This document shows positions 34,364 to 41,382 of a DNA stretch of 64,000 nucleotides, piece after piece. The notes beneath the pieces were generated by a model. That model did no database searches. It saw only the letters and a program-made list of their open reading frames with translations, and was not told the origin of the DNA. Both the position numbers and the translations under genes were made by a program. This stretch comes from Paenibacillus silviterrae (lineage in GTDB: Bacteria > Bacillota > Bacilli > Paenibacillales > NBRC-103111): assembly GCF_030167925.1 (NCBI RefSeq), contig NZ_JASKUT010000001.1, positions 4,052,501 to 4,116,500 on the forward strand, given 5' to 3'. Within the stretch, counting starts at the first letter, position 1. Each line of letters begins with the position of its first letter.

Positions 34364-35470
34364 ATGATAAGAATTCCGATTTTTGATTCCAGCGCAGAAG
34401 TGGCAAGTATTCACGAGGAAGTTCTGGCTTCCGTGAAAGACGTTTTATTTTCCGGCCAATTTATTTTAGGTCCCAACGTAAAAGCTTTTGAAAAAGAAGC
34501 GGCAGAATATCTAGGAGTAAAATATGCATTTGGCGTCAACTCTGGAACTGATGCACTGGTCATCGGATTGCGCGCAGCTGGAATTGGCAACGGAGATCAA
34601 GTTATTACCACCCCCTTTACTTTCTTCGCCACATCGGAGGCTATACAGCAGGTGGGCGCTGATCCAATATTTGTAGATATTGACCCTATAACATTAAATA
34701 TCAACATCAAAGAACTGCAGAAGGTTATCACACCTAGGACTAAAGCGATCATTCCGGTTCATTTATTCGGTCATGCTTGTGACATGGAAGAGATTCAAGC
34801 CATAGCGGCAACGCATGATTTGAAGATTATTGAGGACGTAGCCCAAGGCTTCGGAGGAGAATATAAAGGGCGGAAATTAGGAAGCATGGGTGATGTGGGT
34901 TGCTTTTCCTTTTTCCCTACAAAAAACCTGGGCACTTATGGAGATGGTGGTTTAGTTACAACGAATGATGCAGAGATTGCAAGGCTTATCGGCATGCTGC
35001 GGGCACACGGCTCTGAGAAAAAATATCACAATGAAATGTTCGGTTATAATTCGCGGTTGGATGAACTTCATGCGGCGATCTTGCGGGTGAAGCTCCCTAA
35101 GATAGATGAGTGGAATCAGAAGAGAAGAGAGATCGCTGCTGAGTACAGGCGTGAATTGTGCGAAATTCAAGACATCGTATTACCTGAAGAGAAAGAGAAT
35201 GTAAAGCATGTGTACCATCAGTTTACCATTCGGGTCAAGAACGGTCATCGTGAGCCATTAAAGCAATTCTTAGCGGATAAAGGCATTGGGTCCATGGTCT
35301 ATTATCCTGTACCTCTTCATCGGCTGCCGGTGTATCAAGAGGAACATTGGTCCTTTGTATTATCGGAAAAAGCTGCGGAAGAAGTACTGAGTCTTCCAAT
35401 GTGGCCATTAATGTCAGCAGTCACGCAATCGGAGGTTATATCAGCGGTTAAAGCTTATTTTGGGTACTAA
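34364..35470 (+). CDS. UDP-3-keto-sugar aminotransferase (WbpE-like, second copy)
   Basis: A 368-residue PLP aminotransferase with GVNSGTDALVIGLRAAG near residue 65 and the PLP lysine Lys187 in FPTKNLGTYGDGG. It closely follows the WbpD-like gene and completes the route to UDP-2,3-diamino-2,3-dideoxy-glucuronic acid derivatives. Only 34 bases separate it from the protease-flagellin gene, and no terminator lies between them, so co-transcription is likely. Confidence 0.92.
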   Translation: MIRIPIFDSSAEVASIHEEVLASVKDVLFSGQFILGPNVKAFEKEAAEYLGVKYAFGVNSGTDALVIGLRAAGIGNGDQVITTPFTFFATSEAIQQVGADPIFVDIDPITLNINIKELQKVITPRTKAIIPVHLFGHACDMEEIQAIAATHDLKIIEDVAQGFGGEYKGRKLGSMGDVGCFSFFPTKNLGTYGDGGLVTTNDAEIARLIGMLRAHGSEKKYHNEMFGYNSRLDELHAAILRVKLPKIDEWNQKRREIAAEYRRELCEIQDIVLPEEKENVKHVYHQFTIRVKNGHREPLKQFLADKGIGSMVYYPVPLHRLPVYQEEHWSFVLSEKAAEEVLSLPMWPLMSAVTQSEVISAVKAYFGY

Positions 35471-35504
35471 CTATTTCTATTAAAGGGAGAGGGGGTGAAA
35501 AATA

Positions 35505-37133
35505 ATGCGAATTGGTCATAATTTAATGGCAATGAACTCCTATCGCCAGCTGTCCTTTAATAGCTATCAAGTAGAGAATTCGATGGAGAAACTATCATCA
35601 GGGCTGCGTATTAACCGGGCTGGAGATGACGCGGCTGGTCTTGCAATCTCGGAGAAAATGCGTGCGCAAATAAGGGGTTTAGAACAAGAGAAACGTAATA
35701 TCCAAGATGGTATCTCCTTGATTCAAACTGCTGAGGGAGGGATGGGGGAAGTACATTCCTTACTGCAGCGCGGCAGAGAACTATCCGTACAAGGGAAGAA
35801 TGATACCCTTTCTGAAGAAGACCGTAAGCATATCCAGAGCGAAATCGACGAAATTGTTAAAGAAGTGGACCGCATCGCAAATACGACGGAGTTTAATACA
35901 ATAAACCTCCTGAATGTTACCTCTAGTACTGCGAATCAGGACCAAAAGCTTGCCGTGGAAGCACTGCAGAAGTATTGGTTGAAAAACAGTGAAGATCTGA
36001 TTACGACTCATTATGGTCTAACCGCTGATGGTGCGCCGCTCGACATTCAATTTATTCAAAACTCGGGAGATGGCAGAGTTGCATGGGTTCAAGGCTCTTA
36101 CTATACAACGGGTACAGACGGGAGATATTTTAATCAAAAGCTCGTACTCGACATGAGTGATTTCTCGCCGATTTCGATGCCGAACGGTGGTGGTTCATGG
36201 ATCTCTAATGATCGGATCATCGCTCACGAAATGACTCATGCCGTAATGGGAAGAACTACGAACATGCGCGACCTTCCTACATGGTTTGTTGAGGGTGCTG
36301 CTGAATTTATTGCGGGTGCGGATGAACGCCTTGCAGTTGATTCAAACAATGGAGCGGATTTTGCCACGCTAAAGAATGAGATTGATGCTTGGAACAGCAC
36401 CAGTGCTGATTATTCGGCTGCTTATGCTGCGGTTAAATTTCTGGACGCCAAGTTGGGGGCCCCTGGTATTCGCGCTTTATTTGACGATATCAAATTAGTT
36501 AGCCTAGGTGGAGCCGGAAAATCATTAAATCAGGCCTTAAACGACCGGCTAGGGTATTCGGGCGGTGTTGCAGATTTTATTGCAGATTTTAAAGCAAATG
36601 CCACACTGGCGAATTCCGGTATTAACTTAGCCGACTCAGACACGGGGGCCATTGGTGGAGGAGACGATAATTCTACCGTTCCTGATACCGTGAATAGCGG
36701 AACTCTAACGGATCCACTTACGGGTTTTGTAGAAAATTGGCCTTCATTTAATTCCGCTACCTCTTCACCATTAAGAGTCGGACCATCAGTACATATTAGT
36801 TTATCTGACGTCAGTAGTAAGACACTAGGCATTGATATGGTTAACATCCTTAGTGCGACGGATGACAACATTTCAATGTTTGACGGAGCCATTGAATATG
36901 TATCTGGTGAGAGAGCTCGTTTAGGAGCTTATCAAAATCGGTTGGAGAAGGCCATGGAGGTTACCCTAGGTTCACATGAGAATCTCACAGCAGCCGAATC
37001 CCGAATTCGTGACGTCGATATGGCAAGTCAAATGATGACTCAAACGAAGTATTCCATTCTTTCTCAAGCCGCTCAAGCGATGCTATCCCAAGGCAATCAG
37101 TCACCGCAGGGGGTACTTCAGCTTCTTCGCTGA
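35505..37133 (+). CDS. Flagellinolysin: flagellin with an internal zinc metallopeptidase domain
   Basis: The 542-residue protein has complete flagellin ends: N-terminal D0/D1 to about residue 137 ([19 protein letters not shown]), and C-terminal D1/D0 from about 453 (EYVSGERARLGAYQNRLE to QGVLQLLR). Between them is a metallopeptidase domain with zinc site HEMTH at 241-245 and the downstream WFVEGAAEF motif, where Glu263 is the likely third ligand (Glu267 is possible). This layout defines the flagellinolysin family, whose known members form proteolytically active filaments. Residues 380-450 form a Ser/Gly/Asp-rich linker. The gene probably depends on read-through from the sugar cluster; no sigma-D promoter lies directly before it. 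Confidence 0.95.
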   Translation: MRIGHNLMAMNSYRQLSFNSYQVENSMEKLSSGLRINRAGDDAAGLAISEKMRAQIRGLEQEKRNIQDGISLIQTAEGGMGEVHSLLQRGRELSVQGKNDTLSEEDRKHIQSEIDEIVKEVDRIANTTEFNTINLLNVTSSTANQDQKLAVEALQKYWLKNSEDLITTHYGLTADGAPLDIQFIQNSGDGRVAWVQGSYYTTGTDGRYFNQKLVLDMSDFSPISMPNGGGSWISNDRIIAHEMTHAVMGRTTNMRDLPTWFVEGAAEFIAGADERLAVDSNNGADFATLKNEIDAWNSTSADYSAAYAAVKFLDAKLGAPGIRALFDDIKLVSLGGAGKSLNQALNDRLGYSGGVADFIADFKANATLANSGINLADSDTGAIGGGDDNSTVPDTVNSGTLTDPLTGFVENWPSFNSATSSPLRVGPSVHISLSDVSSKTLGIDMVNILSATDDNISMFDGAIEYVSGERARLGAYQNRLEKAMEVTLGSHENLTAAESRIRDVDMASQMMTQTKYSILSQAAQAMLSQGNQSPQGVLQLLR

Positions 37134-37147
37134 TGATTATTACGATG

Positions 37148-37184
37148 AAAGAGACTTTAGTTATGGCTAGAGTCTCTTTTTTTT
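37148..37184 (+). terminator. Rho-independent terminator of the flagellinolysin gene and sugar cluster
   Basis: AAAGAGACT at 37148-37156 pairs with AGTCTCTTT at 37171-37179, followed by more T residues to 37184. The next sigma-D promoter begins nine bases later. Confidence 0.9.
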
Positions 37185-37192
37185 AATTAAAC

Positions 37193-37220
37193 TAAAGGAA
37201 CTGCTAGGGATAACCGATAT
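37193..37220 (+). promoter_or_regulatory. Sigma-D promoter of the flaG-fliD-fliS-fliT operon
   Basis: TAAA at 37193-37196, a 16-base spacer, and ACCGATAT at 37213-37220. It matches the sigma-D consensus except for the first base of the -10. Confidence 0.8.
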
Positions 37221-37253
37221 ATATGGTAACAAATTGATGGTGGAGGAATTGCG

Positions 37254-37661
37254 ATGGATTTTTCTTCGATCGGAGCAAACCCGTTTCCTGTTGAGCGTCA
37301 TGGGGCCGATGTGACGGCAAGAAAAATAAGGGAGGAATTACCGTTGGATCAGCAAATAGAATCTACGGTAATTCAGTCCGTTCAGACGGTAGATCAAATC
37401 AAAGAGTTAGAGATGCAAGGGGAGAAAATTGGCATCAGCGATGAAGTATTGATTAAAGCCATCGAGAAGGCCGTTAAAGCGGTTCAAGGTCCAACAACTA
37501 GTCTACAGCTATCCATACACGAGGAAACAAAGCAGGTTATGGTTAAAGTCGTGGAAAAGGACACTGGCAGACTGATCCGTGAAGTTCCCCCTGAAAAAAC
37601 GTTAGATTTTATTGCGAGCATGTGGAAAACCATCGGTATTCTAGTCGATGAAAAAAGATAG
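37254..37661 (+). CDS. flaG: FlaG-family flagellar protein
   Basis: A 135-residue protein of the FlaG (YvyC) family, with the conserved C-terminal half LQLSIHEETKQVMVKVVEKDTGRLIREVPPEK (split here: LQLSIHEETKQ, VMVKVVEKDTG, RLIREVPPEK). It affects filament length in other bacteria. GGAGG lies upstream of the ATG, and fliD follows 17 bases later in the usual order. Confidence 0.94.
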   Translation: MDFSSIGANPFPVERHGADVTARKIREELPLDQQIESTVIQSVQTVDQIKELEMQGEKIGISDEVLIKAIEKAVKAVQGPTTSLQLSIHEETKQVMVKVVEKDTGRLIREVPPEKTLDFIASMWKTIGILVDEKR

Positions 37662-37678
37662 AGGAAGGAGGGCGTATA

Positions 37679-39196
37679 ATGGTACAACGGATTACAGGGT
37701 TGGCCTCGGGCATGGATATTGATAGTGTCGTTAAAGGTATGCTTACAGGGCAGCAAATGAAAGTGGACAAGCTGACGGGAAAAAAGCAGACGATAGAGTG
37801 GCAGCGCCAGGCATACTTGGATATGAACACAAAGCTTAACGAATATCGGAATAATAAGCTATATAACTTTAAGCTAGAAGGAACGTTAGCTGCCTCCAAA
37901 ACGTCGATAACCGGTCCGGAAGTGATTAGTGCGAAGGCTACAGGTGATGCGGTTCCAGGGAACATCGTCGTAAAGGTCAAGAATATGGCGTCAGCAGCGA
38001 GCGCGAATAGTTCAGGTTCTGTTGTACCGGTAGATATGAGCAAGACAAATTTAAACCAGCAGTTTGGATTTAGTTTTGGGGCTTCAGATAAAATAACCAT
38101 TAACGGTAAGACAGTGACCTTTGACCCGGCGACGGAGACACTAAATACTTTAATCAGTAAAATCAATAAGGAAACTAATGTATCTGCTTTCTTTGATACG
38201 TCTACGAATAAATTATCTCTTATGTCCAAGCAAACAGGATTAATTAATGGTGCTGCGGGTACGGGAGATAAAATCGTGGTTAGCGGGACTTTAGCAACAG
38301 CATTTAAGTTAGATGATGACGGAACAAATCATAAGGCAGCCAAGAATGCTGAGGTCTTCATTAATGACTTACTTACCACTCAAAAAAATAACACATTCCG
38401 TGTCAATGGCGTAGATATCACATTGAATGCGGAGAGTCCTTATTTGGGGGGAGTAGCCACAAATCCTAACAGTTACATTGGATCAACAATTTCAATTTCA
38501 CGTGATACAGATAAGATTATGGAATCTATCAAGGGCTTCGTTAATGATTACAATGAGATTTTAAAAATTCTTCAAGATAAAGTAGGAGAGACCCGCTATC
38601 GTGATTTCCAACCATTAACGACCGAACAGAAGGAAAGCATGAAGGATAAAGAGGTTGAGCGTTGGGAAGAAAAGGCCAAAAGCGGGTTACTGCGCAATGA
38701 TTCTGTGCTTTCCCCCCTAATAAGTGGAATGAGATTGTCAATATCCTCTAAGGTGGACAATGGTTCCAAGTATAACACATTGTCATCAATAGGAATTAAA
38801 AGTACGGATTACACCGATAACGGAAAACTGTACATCACAGACGAATCCAAACTGAGAAAGGCTCTGGAAGAGGAACCGCAAGCTGTTCTTGACTTGTTTA
38901 CGGCCAATGGATCCGGCAGATCCGATCGTTCGGATATGGGGATCGCAGAGCGAATGTATGAAGATCTTAACAAAGCAATGGATCAAATCAAAAAGAAAAC
39001 GGGTTTATCCTCCATACTCTTGGACGAAACGGTCCTTGGTAAACAAATGGGAACTCTCTCAAAGCAAATCAATAGAGAGAACAGCAGACTCATGGATTTG
39101 GAGACCCGATACTATAAACAATTTACCGCAATGGAAAAAGCGATATCGATGTATAATTCGCAGTCAACAAGCTTGTCAGGCTATTTCAGCAAATGA
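37679..39196 (+). CDS. fliD: FliD, filament cap (hook-associated protein 2)
   Basis: FliD caps the growing filament and folds flagellin subunits. The 505-residue protein has the conserved start VQRITGLASGMDIDSVVKGM and the C-terminal coiled-coil region ending with FTAMEKAISMYNSQSTSLSGYF. Strong GGAAGGAGG is upstream. It is directly followed by fliS. Confidence 0.96.
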   Translation: MVQRITGLASGMDIDSVVKGMLTGQQMKVDKLTGKKQTIEWQRQAYLDMNTKLNEYRNNKLYNFKLEGTLAASKTSITGPEVISAKATGDAVPGNIVVKVKNMASAASANSSGSVVPVDMSKTNLNQQFGFSFGASDKITINGKTVTFDPATETLNTLISKINKETNVSAFFDTSTNKLSLMSKQTGLINGAAGTGDKIVVSGTLATAFKLDDDGTNHKAAKNAEVFINDLLTTQKNNTFRVNGVDITLNAESPYLGGVATNPNSYIGSTISISRDTDKIMESIKGFVNDYNEILKILQDKVGETRYRDFQPLTTEQKESMKDKEVERWEEKAKSGLLRNDSVLSPLISGMRLSISSKVDNGSKYNTLSSIGIKSTDYTDNGKLYITDESKLRKALEEEPQAVLDLFTANGSGRSDRSDMGIAERMYEDLNKAMDQIKKKTGLSSILLDETVLGKQMGTLSKQINRENSRLMDLETRYYKQFTAMEKAISMYNSQSTSLSGYFSK

Positions 39197-39223
39197 TGTA
39201 ATATCTAAACTGGAGGTATAGGC

Positions 39224-39613
39224 ATGCTACAGATGCAACGCAACAAGTACTTGGAGAATTCCATTCAAACTGCCACTCCTGCCCAATTATTAATCATGCT
39301 TTGTGATGGTGCCATTCGATATTGTCGTCAAGGCATAGCAGCAATTAAAGAAAAAAACTATCAAGAAGCAAATTTCAATTTAACGAAAACCCAGGACATC
39401 ATATCCGAATTTGTGATTACGTTAGATAAAGAATCCTTTCTGGCCGAAAATCTCCTTAAGCTTTACGAATACTTCAATTTTCGTTTAATTGAGGCTAATA
39501 TCCAGAAGAAGGCGGAGCCTGCGGAAGAAGTTCTAGGATACCTGCTAGATCTGAAACAAACCTGGGTAGAAGCGGCTAAGGCTGTGAATAATGAACATGC
39601 GAAGCATGGATGA
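39224..39613 (+). CDS. fliS: FliS, flagellin export chaperone
   Basis: A 129-residue helical protein with the family motifs YLENSIQTATPAQLLIMLCDGAI (ends quoted as YLENSIQTATPAQ and LLIMLCDGAI), then NLTKTQDIISE. It prevents early polymerisation of flagellin and would be needed for both Hag and the flagellinolysin. The fliT-like gene overlaps its last 23 bases. Confidence 0.95.
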   Translation: MLQMQRNKYLENSIQTATPAQLLIMLCDGAIRYCRQGIAAIKEKNYQEANFNLTKTQDIISEFVITLDKESFLAENLLKLYEYFNFRLIEANIQKKAEPAEEVLGYLLDLKQTWVEAAKAVNNEHAKHG

Positions 39614-39941
39614 TTTAATAACCCAATTGGAGACCATGACCAAAGGTCTTGTGGAAAGGATATCTTTGGCGGAAATGGAGGACATGGAGGAGTTTGTCAC
39701 CCAACGTGATTTCTTAATTTCTCGGATTGTGTCAATCCAATTACCGTTGGAAGAACGAGCTGTGTATTTCGAACGTATTAACATGATTAGTGGCTTCGAC
39801 AGCCTTATTCTAAGCAGAATGAATCAATTAAAGGTCGAGGCCCAAGCAGGGCTTCAAAAAGTGAATTTAGGTAAAGTACAACGTGGCGCATACGAGGTTG
39901 CATACACTCCGGATAGTATATTCTTCGACCGTAAAAAATGA
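39591..39941 (+). CDS. fliT: FliT-like flagellar chaperone
   Basis: The 116-residue, mostly helical protein occupies the place of fliT after fliS and overlaps fliS by 23 bases. Starts at ATG 39591, 39597 or 39606 are possible; no strong ribosome site decides, which suggests coupling. The sequence is weakly conserved, so the assignment relies mainly on position, length and helical character. Confidence 0.82.
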   Translation: MNMRSMDDLITQLETMTKGLVERISLAEMEDMEEFVTQRDFLISRIVSIQLPLEERAVYFERINMISGFDSLILSRMNQLKVEAQAGLQKVNLGKVQRGAYEVAYTPDSIFFDRKK

Positions 39942-39948
39942 TGTGGAC

Positions 39949-39981
39949 AGGCCCTTATTCCAAAAGGGTCTATTTTCTTTT
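39949..39981 (+). terminator. Probable terminator of the flaG-fliT operon
   Basis: GGCCCTT pairs with AAGGGTC across a short ATTCCA loop and is followed by a T-rich stretch interrupted by A and C. It is six to ten bases after the fliT stop. Confidence 0.6.
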
Positions 39982-39992
39982 GGGGACGACCC

Positions 39993-40022
39993 TGTGGACA
40001 ATGTGGACAACTCTGTGTATAA
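39993..40022 (+). other. Cluster of three near-consensus DnaA boxes
   Basis: TGTGGACAA at 39993-40001, the same sequence again at 40002-40010, and TGTGTATAA at 40014-40022. Each differs by one base from the DnaA box TGTGGATAA, and all face the same way. They lie in the 290-base gap before the cold-shock gene. Confidence 0.45.
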
Positions 40023-40140
40023 CTTTGCGGAAAATGTCGGAAAAGCTTGATGCAGCAAGGTTTTTGTCTGTGTATACAGTTTTCCTCAAATGTTAATACT
40101 AGAATTTTCGAAATATTTCGCTAACAGGTACAAGCCTGCA

Positions 40141-40169
40141 TTGACAGGGTAAAAATGGGATGATATAGT
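40141..40169 (+). promoter_or_regulatory. Strong sigma-A promoter of the cold-shock gene
   Basis: TTGACA at 40141-40146, a 17-base spacer, and TATAGT at 40164-40169. This is eleven of twelve consensus matches. The predicted leader is about 55-60 bases. Confidence 0.87.
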
Positions 40170-40232
40170 CAAAATATGGAGCAAAAGAAAACGCTTCATA
40201 AAGTTATTTGACAATGAAGGGAATGTTCGTGC

Positions 40233-40430
40233 ATGCAAGGTAAAGTGAAATGGTTCAACGCAGAAAAAGGCTACGGTTTCATCGAGCGTGAAGACGGCGG
40301 CGACGTATTCGTACACTTCTCCGCAATCCAATCCGAAGGCTTCAAGACTTTGGAAGAAGGCCAAGCGGTTGAGTTCGATATCGTAGAGGGCGCACGCGGT
40401 CCTCAAGCAGCTAACGTGATCAAGTTGTAA
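40233..40430 (+). CDS. Cold-shock protein (Csp family RNA chaperone)
   Basis: The 65-residue single-domain protein carries RNP1 (KGYGFIE) and RNP2 (VFVHFS) on a five-strand beta barrel. It melts RNA structure in the cold and in growth. It is inserted between the flagellar operon and hpf, where B. subtilis has no csp gene. It is monocistronic, with a near-consensus promoter and a terminator, suggesting high expression. Confidence 0.97.
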   Translation: MQGKVKWFNAEKGYGFIEREDGGDVFVHFSAIQSEGFKTLEEGQAVEFDIVEGARGPQAANVIKL

Positions 40431-40494
40431 TCATCCCGGCTTCTTTAGCCGACCGTATAGATGGTTATTAATTGAACAAATGATTAGCAGCCAC

Positions 40495-40525
40495 AGCACC
40501 CTGGAGAGATCCGGGGTGCTTTTTT
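40495..40525 (+). terminator. Rho-independent terminator of the cold-shock gene
   Basis: AGCACCCTGGA pairs with TCCGGGGTGCT around GAGA, followed by six T residues. Confidence 0.92.
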
Positions 40526-40576
40526 GCGTAACTACGAACACTCTCTAAATATTTTTTTAAATATTCTGATAATTTA

Positions 40577-40603
40577 GCAGGATTTGAGGAAGAAAGCGCG
40601 AAT
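40577..40603 (+). promoter_or_regulatory. Probable sigma-H promoter of hpf
   Basis: GCAGGATTT at 40577-40585 matches the sigma-H -35 (RWAGGAWWT) at eight of nine positions. CGAAT at 40599-40603 matches HGAAT after a 13-base spacer. B. subtilis hpf (yvyD) is known to be transcribed by sigma-H and sigma-B. Confidence 0.65.
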
Positions 40604-40638
40604 ATATATAAGTGTAGTTTGAAGGGAGGAATTGTACA

Positions 40639-41193
40639 ATGAAATTCAACATTCGCGGCGAAAACATCCAGGTGACAGAAGCACTCAGAGATCATGTTGA
40701 AAAAAAGCTGAGCAGGCTGGATCGGTACTTTGAAGCTCCCCTTACTTCAGAAGTTTATGCCACGTTAAGTGTGGTGAAAGGCATGCAATCCGTAGAGGTG
40801 ACTATTCCACTGACCGGCTTCGTTCTGCGGGCGGAGGAACGGCACTCCGATATGTATGCAGCTATTGATTTGGTTGTGGATAAGCTGGAGCGCCAAATCC
40901 GCAAACACAAAACGAAAGCGAACCGTCAAATTCGCGTAGCCGGAGGCAAACGGGATATGTTCCGGATGGATTCCGAAGTTGCGGTTGCTTATGACTACGA
41001 TGATGAGGACGATTTTGAACTGGTCCGTACGAAGCGATTCACACTGAAGCCGATGGATGTGGAGGAAGCGATCCTGCAGATGAACATGGTAGGGCACAAC
41101 TTCTTCGTCTTCTCCAATTCAGACACTTCCAAGGTGAACGTGGTGTATAAGCGCAATGACGGACGCTACGGCTTGATCGAGCCGGCCCAATAA
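40639..41193 (+). CDS. hpf: Long-form ribosome hibernation promoting factor
   Basis: The 184-residue protein joins an N-terminal ribosome-binding domain (MKFNIRGENIQVTEALRDHV) to the C-terminal dimerisation domain (VRTKRFTLKPMDVEEAILQM and NVVYKRNDGRYGLIEP). This is the long form that pairs 70S ribosomes into inactive 100S dimers in stationary phase. AAGGGAGGAA precedes the ATG. A stationary-phase sigma-H promoter candidate lies upstream. Confidence 0.97.
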   Translation: MKFNIRGENIQVTEALRDHVEKKLSRLDRYFEAPLTSEVYATLSVVKGMQSVEVTIPLTGFVLRAEERHSDMYAAIDLVVDKLERQIRKHKTKANRQIRVAGGKRDMFRMDSEVAVAYDYDDEDDFELVRTKRFTLKPMDVEEAILQMNMVGHNFFVFSNSDTSKVNVVYKRNDGRYGLIEPAQ

Positions 41194-41205
41194 CACGTAA
41201 ATTAC

Positions 41206-41238
41206 AGCCTGCCCGAGAAGGGCGGGCTTTTCATTTTT
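41206..41238 (+). terminator. Rho-independent terminator of hpf
   Basis: AGCCTGCCC pairs with GGGCGGGCT (one G-T pair), followed by a T-rich run broken by CA. Confidence 0.88.
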
Positions 41239-41281
41239 CTTGGCAGAATGGGGAAAAACTAAAGGGAATTGCTCACATTTG

Positions 41282-41311
41282 TTGCGGCATAGCGTTCAAA
41301 AATGCTACAAT
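41282..41311 (+). promoter_or_regulatory. Candidate promoter of secA
   Basis: TTGCGG at 41282-41287 and TACAAT at 41306-41311 are 18 bases apart. The -10 is good and the -35 is moderate. It leaves a leader of about 65 bases before secA. Confidence 0.5.
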
Positions 41312-41382
41312 TTACTTTAGCTAATAAATAGGCTAAGTCTGCCGACTTGCCGTTCTGGACATAGAAAGGGGATTAGCAAGCA

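Noticed and set aside
35461..35504. Sigma-D promoter directly before the flagellinolysin gene
   Set aside because: TAAA is present at 35480-35483 but no CGATAT-like -10 follows at the correct distance, and the ribosome site occupies the region.
39993..40022. Replication origin
   Set aside because: Only three imperfect DnaA boxes, no AT-rich unwinding element or dnaA/dnaN genes nearby; reported as a box cluster only.
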